DNA of 64,000 nt from Leuconostoc suionicum (GTDB lineage Bacteria > Bacillota > Bacilli > Lactobacillales > Lactobacillaceae), in NCBI RefSeq assembly GCF_001891125.1, contig NZ_CP015247.1, forward strand, positions 1,777,501-1,841,500, in the 5' to 3' direction. Position numbers and translations under genes: made by a program. Shown here in pieces: positions 27,433 to 34,758 of this stretch (position 1 is its first letter; each line of letters begins with the position of its first letter). The notes under the pieces are model-generated. The model was not told where the DNA came from and did no database searches. It was given only the letters and a program-made list of their open reading frames with translations.

Positions 27433-27505
27433 TGCCGACCGCCGGGCTCAAACCGGCGACCCCCTCATTACTAGTGAGGTGCTCTATCAACTGAGCTAGG
27501 TCGGC
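27433..27505 (-). tRNA. tRNA-Thr (anticodon AGU)
   Basis: Full cloverleaf on the minus strand: acceptor GCCGACC/GGTCGGC with discriminator A, D arm GCTC/GAGC, anticodon stem CCTCA/TGAGG with loop CTAGTAA (anticodon AGT in DNA), T arm GCCGG/CCGGC. No encoded CCA. A34 is unusual for a bacterial tRNA-Thr and would imply inosine at the wobble position. Confidence 0.95.
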
Positions 27506-27580
27506 AAATCAAAGTACTCAGGTACTACAAGAGAATAATACCAGATACCTCAATATATAAATATGGCGGCGACCATATTA

Positions 27581-27662
27581 TACGGGTGACAGGAATCGAA
27601 CCTGCACGGATTACTCCACTGGAACCTAAATCCAGCGCGTCTGCCAGTTCCGCCACACCCGC
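27581..27662 (-). tRNA. tRNA-Leu (anticodon UAG)
   Basis: 82-nt class II tRNA on the minus strand. Anticodon stem CTGGA/TCCAG with loop TTTAGGT, a long variable arm (TGGAGTAATCCG) and T loop GTTCGATTC. Acceptor GCGGGTG/CACCCGT has a G1-U72 wobble pair, discriminator A, no encoded CCA. Cotranscribed with tRNA-Thr. Confidence 0.95.
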
Positions 27663-27682
27663 ATGTATCACACAACCCTTTA

Positions 27683-27711
27683 ATTCTACTGGAAAAATCT
27701 AAATCAGTCAA
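27683..27711 (-). promoter_or_regulatory. Promoter of the tRNA-Leu/tRNA-Thr unit
   Basis: Minus strand -35 TTGACT (27706-27711), 17-bp spacer, -10 TAGAAT (27683-27688), 21 bp before tRNA-Leu. Confidence 0.75.
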
Positions 27712-27751
27712 GAGGGTAATACAACTTAAATCAAAAAATATTAAAAAACTG

Positions 27752-28861
27752 CTATTCTAACGATTCCTTAGTCAATTGACGCATTTCAATGGCGAATTTA
27801 ACAACAGTTCGAGCAACCGCATACATTGGCACAATCAATATCATGCCAAAAATCCCCCAAAGATTACCAGCTACCATCAAAAGAATCATAATTGTTAATG
27901 GGTGAATTTGTAATGATTTTCCAATAACATTTGGATAAATAAAGTTTCCATCCAATTGCTGCACAACCATCATCACAATCATTACTAACAACATTTGTTT
28001 CCATGATTGTGTACTTGCAACAATCAACGCTGGTATAACCCCAATCCAAGGGCCAATATATGGCACTATGTTAGTAATACCAGCAATCACACCCAGTAAC
28101 CATGCGTATGGTTCACCAATAATTAAATAACCCACAGCCATGGTCACCCCGACAAACAGCATTTCAATAGCTTGACCCGATATATATTTTTCAATGGTTT
28201 TATCCATTTTAAGTGTCAATTCTTTGACATTGTCGGCAAAACGAACTGGAAAAAGCTTCTGGATTGCCGGCAACAAGCGATCACCATCACTTAGCATATA
28301 AAATAAGACAACTGGAATAGTCACGACATTAATCGTGACAGATGTAATCATCGAGACAGCACTGCCTAATGTACCTGCCGTAATAGTTAAAAAAGAAGCC
28401 GAGTACTTGCCAACAGCACCCTTTACTTCATCTACATCAATTGACAAATTTAAATTTGATAACCACTTACTTTGCAGTAAATCTGTTACAAAGCGCTGTA
28501 CATTTTGTGCAAATTCAGGCAGTGCAGTAATTAAATTAGTAATTTCCGCCACTAGTGTTGGTATCAACAAAATTAAGGAGCCAGCTATCACGGCTAGGAA
28601 CAACACAAAAGTAATTATCACAGCCAGTTGATGCGGCATTTTATGCCCTTTAACTGTAATTTTCTTTAAAAGTGTCAAAACAGGTTTCAAAACATAGTAC
28701 AAGAATCCGGCTACAATTAATGGTACAAAAACCGTGGAAATAAATACTGAAATTGGTTTCATTAGAAAATCAAATCGGGAAACAATCAAAATTAAGAGCG
28801 ATAGCGCTAATAATTCAATGGTCCAAAAAAATATATTTTTGTATTTAGGATTCGGTATCAT
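27752..28861 (-). CDS. AI-2E family membrane transporter
   Basis: A 369-residue protein with about eight TM helices and a large central loop, of the AI-2E (TqsA/PerM/YdiK) family. Motifs near the C-terminus are typical: ITNIVPYIGPWIGVIPA and DGNFIYPNVIGKSLQIHPLTIMI. Family members are linked to export of AI-2 or ions, with no safe substrate here. Its start overlaps the end of mutY by 17 nt, so the two are cotranscribed. Confidence 0.88.
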   Translation of the reverse strand: MIPNPKYKNIFFWTIELLALSLLILIVSRFDFLMKPISVFISTVFVPLIVAGFLYYVLKPVLTLLKKITVKGHKMPHQLAVIITFVLFLAVIAGSLILLIPTLVAEITNLITALPEFAQNVQRFVTDLLQSKWLSNLNLSIDVDEVKGAVGKYSASFLTITAGTLGSAVSMITSVTINVVTIPVVLFYMLSDGDRLLPAIQKLFPVRFADNVKELTLKMDKTIEKYISGQAIEMLFVGVTMAVGYLIIGEPYAWLLGVIAGITNIVPYIGPWIGVIPALIVASTQSWKQMLLVMIVMMVVQQLDGNFIYPNVIGKSLQIHPLTIMILLMVAGNLWGIFGMILIVPMYAVARTVVKFAIEMRQLTKESLE

Positions 28862-29873
28862 ATAATTTCTCCAATAGTTTATGTTGTACCTTCGGTAAAC
28901 TTAATGCTGACCACTCATCAGAACTAAAATATTGTTGATTATCATTCAGCATAGCTGTTTCTTGCTTCACTAACCAAATTTCCCATCGACGATGTGTAAA
29001 AATATGTGTCACGGGCTTAATATTTAACTGTTGACCCGTAATTGATTCCATACTTTCAATTTGTGTTAGTGGAAATGTCCAAAATCCAGCCAACAAACCA
29101 TTATCCGGTCGTTTTTCAAATAATAATTTACCATCTTTTTCAAAAACTGAAGCCATAAACAACTGTTTTACTGGTCGTTGTTTCTTGGTTTTAACAGGGT
29201 ATTGATCCTCCACACCATCTCGAAAAGCCGCATTAAATTCACGTACCGGTGAATATAAGCTATCGGGATTTTTGGTTGTCATATAACTTGATCCCAGGTC
29301 CATAATTGCTTGATTAAAGTCCCCCGGTCTTTCCGGATCAACAATTGGCGCAATAATATCATAAAATATCTTACGTGATTTTGCATCAGCAATGTCAGCG
29401 TCAATTTTAAGTAATCGACTAAAAACACGATATTGATTGCCATCAACAGCCGGAACTACCTCATTGAAACTTATTGACGCAATAGCTGCCGCTGTATATG
29501 GCCCCACTCCTGGCAAACTTTGCAGATCATCACTACTCTCTGGCCATTGCCCATGCAATTCATTGACAACAAATTGTGCCGCCTTTTGTAAGTTTCGTGC
29601 TCTCGAGTAGTAGCCTAAACCCTCCCATAATTTGAGCACAACATCTTCTGGTGCGATCGCTAAATCACCAACCGTTGGTAACGATGTCATAAAGCGATCA
29701 AAATACGGAATAACTGTATCTACACGTGTCTGTTGCAGCATAATCTCTGAAACTAAAACACGATAGGGATCATGATTAACACGCCATGGCAAGTGCACTC
29801 GCCCTTCTTTATCATACCAATTGAGCAATGTTTTACGAAATTCTTTAATTGTTTGTTCATTCCAAGTTTCCAT
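28845..29873 (-). CDS. mutY: A/G-specific adenine glycosylase, iron-sulfur cluster-less form
   Basis: About 342 residues. Catalytic Glu in SEIMLQQTRVDTV, helix-hairpin-helix LPGVGPYTAAAI, catalytic Asp in VDGNQYRVFSRLL, and a C-terminal NUDIX-like 8-oxoG recognition domain. Removes A opposite 8-oxo-guanine. The four Cys of the usual [4Fe-4S] loop after the catalytic domain are all missing (the segment reads MTTKNPDSLYSPVREFN), and the protein has no Cys at all. Cluster-less MutY forms are known in lactic acid bacteria. ATG at 29873 (METWNEQ) is preferred over the ORF start at 29900. Confidence 0.93.
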   Translation of the reverse strand: METWNEQTIKEFRKTLLNWYDKEGRVHLPWRVNHDPYRVLVSEIMLQQTRVDTVIPYFDRFMTSLPTVGDLAIAPEDVVLKLWEGLGYYSRARNLQKAAQFVVNELHGQWPESSDDLQSLPGVGPYTAAAIASISFNEVVPAVDGNQYRVFSRLLKIDADIADAKSRKIFYDIIAPIVDPERPGDFNQAIMDLGSSYMTTKNPDSLYSPVREFNAAFRDGVEDQYPVKTKKQRPVKQLFMASVFEKDGKLLFEKRPDNGLLAGFWTFPLTQIESMESITGQQLNIKPVTHIFTHRRWEIWLVKQETAMLNDNQQYFSSDEWSALSLPKVQHKLLEKLYDTES

Positions 29874-29890
29874 AATATCTATTGTAACAC

Positions 29891-29919
29891 TTGTATTCAT
29901 ATAGATTTTGCCGTATAAT
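29891..29919 (+). promoter_or_regulatory. Promoter of the small basic protein gene
   Basis: -35 TTGTAT (29891-29896), 17-bp spacer, -10 TATAAT (29914-29919), divergent from mutY. Confidence 0.75.
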
Positions 29920-29961
29920 TATTATTTGTATGAAATCATTGAATAAAAAAGGAGCACAATC

Positions 29962-30105
29962 ATGGTATTAAAGAAGCCACTTAACTCATTTGCACGTGCC
30001 CGCAAAGTTAGTCATAGCGCTGCCAAGAAACAACGTCAAGCTGCTATCGCAAAATTGCAACAATGGGCAAAAGGTAAGTCAGAAGAATTACCTTCTACAA
30101 AGTAA
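29962..30105 (+). CDS. Small basic protein, 47 residues
   Basis: ATG preceded by AAAAAAGGAGCACAATC, a strong SD, with its own promoter and its own terminator. The product is rich in Lys, Arg, Ala and Gln (ARARKVSHSAAKKQRQ, then AIAKLQQWAKGK) and predicted helical and positively charged, like a nucleic acid-binding or ribosome-associated peptide. I do not recognise a family. Its codon use matches highly expressed genes, and the complete expression cassette argues that it is real despite its length. Confidence 0.75.
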   Translation: MVLKKPLNSFARARKVSHSAAKKQRQAAIAKLQQWAKGKSEELPSTK

Positions 30106-30120
30106 TTTTATCGACTACTT

Positions 30121-30147
30121 AAAACCAGTATTTATACTGGTTTTTTG
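30121..30147 (+). terminator. Terminator of the small basic protein gene
   Basis: AAAACCAGTA and TACTGGTTTTTT form a hairpin with a T tail, 16 nt after the stop codon. Confidence 0.88.
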
Positions 30148-30188
30148 TTTGCATTTTTATGACGAAAAAAAAAGAAAGGTGGATACTG

Positions 30189-31586
30189 TTGAATATAACA
30201 CAAAAGCAAAAAACAATCTTAATTATATTAGTTATCGGTACCTTTTTAGGCTTTTTAAATCAAACATTAATGAATGTTGCCTTGCCAGATATCATGCGTG
30301 AATTTCATATTTCCACAGACTTGGGTCAATGGATGACAAATGGCTACATGTTAGTCAATGGTGTGATGGTTCCGTTAACAGCTTTTCTGATTCAACGCCT
30401 AACAACACGTACACTATACTTAACCGCCGCTGGGCTGTTTGCCATAGGAACAGTAACTGCTGGATTTGCGCCAACATTTGATATCCTCATTATCGGGCGT
30501 ATGATTCAAGCGATGGGTGCCGGTGTATTCGGTCCTTTAATGAATGTCGTTGTCATGAATTTGTTTTCACCCAATGAACGTGGATCTGCAATGGGGACAA
30601 TCGGTTTGGCGCTTAATTTTGCCCCTGCTTTGGGTCCCAGCTTGTCGGGATTAGTCGTTACTAATTTAAGTTGGCGCTTCCTATTTTATCTTGTCGCACC
30701 ATTAATTATTGCGAACTTCATCTTGGCTTATTTCTTACTAAAAAATATTGGGCAACAAAAGAGGTTAAAATTCGATTTTATCGGCGTTGTTTTGTCAAGT
30801 ATTGGTCTCGGATCATTACTTTACGGATTTTCTAACGCAGGTGCAACCCCTTGGAACGAGTTTACTGTATGGGGATTTGTATTAATAGGTATTATTGTTA
30901 CAAGTTTATTCATTTGGCACCAATATACAACCAGAACACCATTGTTAAATATGTCCGTATTTAAATATCGACAATTTAACGTTGCTGTTTTAATCAATAT
31001 TGTTTTGATGATTGCTATGTATGGCGGTGCACTGATGTTACCCCTCTATATGCAAAATGTGCGTGGTACAACAGCTTTTCAATCAGGTCTAGTGTTATTT
31101 CCTGGTGCCTTAGTAACCGCATTTTTATCACCGTGGAGTGGTCGTTTATATGATCGCTACGGTGCTAAATATTTAACATTAGTTGGTATTATGATTACAG
31201 CGTTTGGTACTTTTATTTTAGCTTCTCTGACATTAACAACTTCACTTTGGCTCGCTGTTCTCGGACAATTTGTCCGTCAACTTGGACTAGTCTTGGTCCT
31301 GATGCCAATTCAAACAGAGGCCTTCAATGCATTACCTTTAAAACTTATTCCTGATGGGTCTGCCATGTTTACTACAATTAGACAACTTGCAGCATCATTT
31401 GGTACAGCCACTTTGGTAACAATTATGACGAAAAGTGCACTTAACTATGGTCATAAACACACTCACCTCAGTGCTGAAATAGTTGATTTGCATGGGGTAA
31501 AAGTAACCTTTTTAACTGCCGCATTCTTAATGTTGGTTGCAGCAAGTTTAACTAGCCTACTAAAACTTAAAACTCGCGCCACATAA
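30189..31586 (+). CDS. MFS drug:H+ antiporter, DHA2 (EmrB/QacA) family
   Basis: About 465 residues and 14 predicted TM helices. Motif C-like GLALNFAPALGPSLSGLVV after helix 4 and the helix 1 region FLGFLNQTLMNVALPDIM are typical of DHA2 multidrug exporters. I place the start at the TTG at 30189 because AAAGGTGG lies six nt upstream. The ATG at 30159 has no SD and sits just after the terminator hairpin of the preceding gene. It resembles the pump at 50446-51957. Export substrate unknown. Confidence 0.87.
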   Translation: MNITQKQKTILIILVIGTFLGFLNQTLMNVALPDIMREFHISTDLGQWMTNGYMLVNGVMVPLTAFLIQRLTTRTLYLTAAGLFAIGTVTAGFAPTFDILIIGRMIQAMGAGVFGPLMNVVVMNLFSPNERGSAMGTIGLALNFAPALGPSLSGLVVTNLSWRFLFYLVAPLIIANFILAYFLLKNIGQQKRLKFDFIGVVLSSIGLGSLLYGFSNAGATPWNEFTVWGFVLIGIIVTSLFIWHQYTTRTPLLNMSVFKYRQFNVAVLINIVLMIAMYGGALMLPLYMQNVRGTTAFQSGLVLFPGALVTAFLSPWSGRLYDRYGAKYLTLVGIMITAFGTFILASLTLTTSLWLAVLGQFVRQLGLVLVLMPIQTEAFNALPLKLIPDGSAMFTTIRQLAASFGTATLVTIMTKSALNYGHKHTHLSAEIVDLHGVKVTFLTAAFLMLVAASLTSLLKLKTRAT

Positions 31587-31642
31587 AATAAACAGCTATT
31601 GTTTGCTATAATGTAACTATAAAACACAAAGGAGTCTCAACT

Positions 31643-32410
31643 ATGAATTACGGTTTCATTGGTGCTGGTAATATGGCTACTGCGATGATTAAAGGCTTAA
31701 TTCACGCAGGTATTGATAGCAAAAATATTTATGTTTCCTCTCCCCACAGTGCGGCTAAATTAGCAGCAAATTTACATATCCAAGCAGCCGACTCAGAAAC
31801 AATCACAAAAAAGTGTGATATTGTCGTTATCGCTTTCTTGCCTAACCAACTACGTACGCTGGGTACTTCTTTAAATCTAGACGGTAAAATTGTTATTTCA
31901 GTACTTGCGCAAGTAACAATTTCAGATCTTGATGAGGTGTTCCCAACAGCTTTCAATGTTCGTTCGTTACCCAATATTAACTCAGCAATCGGTAAAGGTA
32001 GCACCGCTTTAGCATTTTCAAAGCGTTTAAGTGAGAGCCAAATTGAAATGGTGCAAAATTACTGGCACCTGTTAGGTACTACTAGTGTCCTTGATGAACA
32101 ATATTTCGCTATTTTTTCAGCAATCGCGGGTTCAGGCCCTGCATTTGTCCTTAAATTTATCGATGCATTAACTCAGGCTGGCATCAACAACGGATTAGAT
32201 GGCGAGAGTGCAGCCACCATTGCTGCTTCGACTGTGGCCGGTACAACTGAAACCCTACAAAAATCAAATAGCGATGCAGTAACATTAATGAACAACGTTG
32301 CTTCACCCGGTGGATCCACTCGTGCTGGATTGGATGATTTTGAACAAAATGATTTTGATGCTATTGTAAACTCAGCCATCAATGCTACTGTCAATCATAA
32401 ACATACTTAA
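31643..32410 (+). CDS. proC: Pyrroline-5-carboxylate reductase
   Basis: A 255-residue NAD(P)H-dependent reductase. N-terminal Rossmann motif GFIGAGNMATAM, central segment AGSGPAFVLKFIDAL and the C-terminal signature MNNVASPGGSTRAGLDDFE are diagnostic. Catalyses the last step of proline synthesis. SD AAAGGAG and -10 TATAAT (about 31607) lie upstream. proA/proB are not adjacent. Ends at its own terminator. Confidence 0.95.
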   Translation: MNYGFIGAGNMATAMIKGLIHAGIDSKNIYVSSPHSAAKLAANLHIQAADSETITKKCDIVVIAFLPNQLRTLGTSLNLDGKIVISVLAQVTISDLDEVFPTAFNVRSLPNINSAIGKGSTALAFSKRLSESQIEMVQNYWHLLGTTSVLDEQYFAIFSAIAGSGPAFVLKFIDALTQAGINNGLDGESAATIAASTVAGTTETLQKSNSDAVTLMNNVASPGGSTRAGLDDFEQNDFDAIVNSAINATVNHKHT

Positions 32411-32434
32411 GCGTTCTTAGAACGCTTTTTATTT
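32409..32434 (+). terminator. proC terminator
   Basis: AAGCGTTCT/AGAACGCTT followed by TTTATTT, overlapping the proC stop codon. Confidence 0.85.
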
Positions 32435-32448
32435 GCATTTTTTTGCAC

Positions 32449-32479
32449 AAAAAAAGCCACAACCGAAGTTGTGACTTTT
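32449..32479 (-). terminator. tRNA-Glu terminator
   Basis: Minus strand GTCACAAC-TTCG-GTTGTGGC with a UUCG tetraloop, followed by TTTTTTT, directly after the tRNA gene. Confidence 0.88.
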
Positions 32480-32481
32480 GA

Positions 32482-32553
32482 TAGCTCGTGAGAGAATCGA
32501 ACTCTCGATTCTGCCGTGAAAGGGCGGCGTCTTAACCACTTGACCAACGAGCC
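32482..32553 (-). tRNA. tRNA-Glu (anticodon UUC)
   Basis: 72-nt tRNA on the minus strand: acceptor GGCTCGT/ACGAGCT with a G1-U72 wobble, anticodon stem CCGCC/GGCAG around loop CTTTCAC, T arm GAGAG/CTCTC, discriminator A, no CCA encoded. The anticodon stem carries one C28-A42 mismatch compared with the usual CCGCC/GGCGG. D arm GGTCAAGTGGTTAAGAC is normal. Confidence 0.92.
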
Positions 32554-32608
32554 ATGATCAATATGTCATTTGTTTCAATCAAACAACTATATTAGTATAT
32601 CAAGAATA

Positions 32609-33853
32609 CTAATTACCGTCAACCCTTTTCTTCAAAGTCATCAATTTTGTTGGATCAATCTGTTGTCTGGGCTGAGTTGGCGCACTTTTATAGTATTTCC
32701 AAGGTGTCTTTGGATCGAATTCTATGTCAGTTGTCACTGGGAACCCATTTTTAAAACGAGTTAATAACCACTTTTTTAATGGTTGGGGCACTCCTAATAA
32801 ATCAAAATCAGCTGGAGAAACGGCGTACCTAATAGACTTTTCATCATTTAATTTTACTTTCTGAACCCAATTTGGGTCAGCAATCAGCGCTCTACCCATG
32901 GCTGCAAAGGTCACCCCTTCATCGAGTAATGACTCGACTTGCATAGGTTGCTTAATGAGTCCTGCCACCATTAATGGCACATTATCTGGTAAAACTTCCG
33001 TATAATGAGTCGTTACTTGTTTGATAGCTTTTGCATCACGAAAAGGTTTTTGGAAGGCATCCTTTAGTGATAGATGTAAATAATCTATCGGCAGGGAAAC
33101 CAACCTTTCTACAAAAGCCAATGAGTCTGCCAAAGTAATTCCTGGGGTAGTTGATTCCTCTGGAGACTGCCTATAGCCCAGTAAAAATGGACGCTTTGCA
33201 TACTTATCAATCGTATCAGCGACTTTAGCGGTAACGGCTAACCCAAAACGCATTCTTTTTTCTAAAGTTCCACCCCAAATATCTTGGCGTCGATTACTTT
33301 CTGGTGAAAAAAACTGCTGTAACAAATACAAATTGGCACCATGCAACTCAACGCCATCGAATCCAGCTAAGATGGCTCGTTTTGTTGCCGCCGCAAAATC
33401 CTCGATTGTTTGTGAAATTTCTTCATGTTTAAGCTCACGAGGCGTTTCATGGCTACCGTGAGGGTAAGGCTGAGCAGAAGCTGAAACAATTTGCTCACCT
33501 CGCAAAATTGTTTGGCTTGATTGACGACCAGCTGCAAATAACTGCAAAATAGCCTTAGCACCACCAGAATGAATTGCACTAGCTAACCTTGACAGTCCCA
33601 CAATCTTATCGTCATCAGCAGCTGAAAGACCACCTTCCCAGCCTTTCCCGAGTTCATTAACGTATGCTGCTTCAACAATAATCATTCCTGGACCATTTGA
33701 ACGCATTTGGTAATATTTCAGTTCATTATCTGACACACTGCCATCCTCCAGAGAGCTTTTTAGCGTAGTTGGCGCCATAACTACATGATTTCGAACTGTT
33801 ATTGGTTTATTTTTAAATGTATATGGATCTAAAAAATCGTAATTTATTTGCAT
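32609..33853 (-). CDS. Old Yellow Enzyme family NADH:flavin oxidoreductase
   Basis: A 414-residue FMN-dependent TIM-barrel oxidoreductase. Family motifs: VVMAPTT near the start, LQLFAAGRQ (QLxHxGR-like), and GFDGVELHGANLYLLQQFFSPESNRR with the substrate-binding His-Gly-Ala-Asn. GRALIADPNW marks the phosphate-binding end of the barrel. Reduces activated alkenes or similar substrates; the physiological one is unknown. There is no SD: a TATAAT (33860-33865) lies only six bases before the ATG, so the mRNA may be leaderless. Confidence 0.9.
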   Translation of the reverse strand: MQINYDFLDPYTFKNKPITVRNHVVMAPTTLKSSLEDGSVSDNELKYYQMRSNGPGMIIVEAAYVNELGKGWEGGLSAADDDKIVGLSRLASAIHSGGAKAILQLFAAGRQSSQTILRGEQIVSASAQPYPHGSHETPRELKHEEISQTIEDFAAATKRAILAGFDGVELHGANLYLLQQFFSPESNRRQDIWGGTLEKRMRFGLAVTAKVADTIDKYAKRPFLLGYRQSPEESTTPGITLADSLAFVERLVSLPIDYLHLSLKDAFQKPFRDAKAIKQVTTHYTEVLPDNVPLMVAGLIKQPMQVESLLDEGVTFAAMGRALIADPNWVQKVKLNDEKSIRYAVSPADFDLLGVPQPLKKWLLTRFKNGFPVTTDIEFDPKTPWKYYKSAPTQPRQQIDPTKLMTLKKRVDGN

Positions 33854-33866
33854 AAATTTATTATAA

Positions 33867-33898
33867 CGAAAAAAATCGCCAAATGGCGATTTTATTTT
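33867..33898 (-). terminator. Terminator of the LysM protein gene
   Basis: Minus strand AAATCGCC-ATT-GGCGATTT followed by TTTTCG. It abuts the -10 of the OYE gene downstream. Confidence 0.88.
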
Positions 33899-33913
33899 TT
33901 ATAAAACTAAATT

Positions 33914-34555
33914 TTAATACCAACCAGTAGCATTTGAATGTGCCAAGGCGTTTTCAGCAGTACCATAACGCGCTGCAATATAAGCCTTCATCGCATTCAA
34001 TTGATCATTGTAGTCAGCTGAATTACCGCCATAAATGGCACGTGCTTGTGCTGACAATTGACCCAAACCATAGTATTGACCATTAGTAGCATTAACATTG
34101 CCACCAGATTCGCGAGCAATCAATGTATTCAACGCATCAGAATTTGTTGATGATGTTGTTGAAGTTGATGATGTTGTTGAAGTAGTAGCTGCTGTTGTTG
34201 ATGTTGATGCTTGTGTTGATGTTGTGTCAGTTGCAGCTGCCGTTGTTGATGTTGATGCTTGTGTTGATGTTGTGTCAGTTGTAGCTGATGATGCTTGTGT
34301 TGTAGATGTGCCAGTTGTAGCAAAACTCAAATGTTGACCAACTACAATCCAGTTAACATTAGAAATATTATTTTGAGCAGCAATTGTAGAAACTGAAACA
34401 TTGTACTTTGCTGAAATTTTATTTAATGTATCACCTGATTGTACAACGTAATCTGAAGTTGATGTTGTTGTATCGGCACTTGCATGGGCTCCTCCAAACG
34501 CTAAGGCACCGGCAACACCGGCAGCGATTGTCAAAGTCTTCTTAATATTAAACAT
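33914..34555 (-). CDS. Secreted LysM protein with lysozyme/transglycosylase-like C-terminus
   Basis: About 213 residues: Sec signal peptide (cleavage after GGAHASA, about residue 28), one LysM domain (YVVQSGDTLNKISAKYNVSVSTIAAQNN..., about residues 34-80), a low-complexity Ser/Thr/Ala/Gln linker, and a C-terminal module (IARESGGNVNATNGQYYGLGQLS) with the ESGG/YGLGQ pattern of IsaA-like transglycosylases. It binds and probably trims peptidoglycan. ATG at 34555 begins the signal peptide. Promoter with a WalR-like site upstream. Confidence 0.88.
   Translation of the reverse strand: MFNIKKTLTIAAGVAGALAFGGAHASADTTTSTSDYVVQSGDTLNKISAKYNVSVSTIAAQNNISNVNWIVVGQHLSFATTGTSTTQASSATTDTTSTQASTSTTAAATDTTSTQASTSTTAATTSTTSSTSTTSSTNSDALNTLIARESGGNVNATNGQYYGLGQLSAQARAIYGGNSADYNDQLNAMKAYIAARYGTAENALAHSNATGWY
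34185..34280 (-). repeat. Two tandem 48-bp repeats in the LysM protein linker
   Basis: Units 34185-34232 and 34233-34280 differ at only two positions and encode the repeated linker DTTSTQASTSTTAAA/T; a third, degenerate copy follows. Length variation by slippage or recombination is likely between strains. The opposite-strand V/D-rich ORF here is a by-product of the repeat. Confidence 0.85.
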
Positions 34556-34651
34556 ATGTGATTGTACTCCTAAATTATCTGTTCTGAATGGATAAACCAG
34601 AATTGGCGTATCCATGTAATTAACTTACGAGTATTAGTTTAGTCGCTGAAT

Positions 34652-34690
34652 ATAATAAGCAAACATCTGTTTCATAACAAGAACATTACA
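34652..34690 (-). promoter_or_regulatory. Promoter with WalR-like box for the LysM gene
   Basis: Minus strand: TGTAAT-N5-TGTTAT (34690-34674) matches the WalR/YycF consensus TGTWAH-N5-TGTWAH and overlaps a -35 TTGTTA (34675-34680). A 17-bp spacer and -10 TATTAT (34652-34657) follow. WalRK controls peptidoglycan hydrolases in Firmicutes, which fits the gene product. Confidence 0.6.
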
Positions 34691-34758
34691 TACTATTATT
34701 TACTATACATTTTCCCATCACGTTGTCTTATAACAATCTTAAGATTTACAATAAATAA

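Noticed and set aside
34098-34337. Plus-strand Val/Asp-rich ORF
   Set aside because: It is the antisense reading of the 48-bp repeats in the LysM protein linker.
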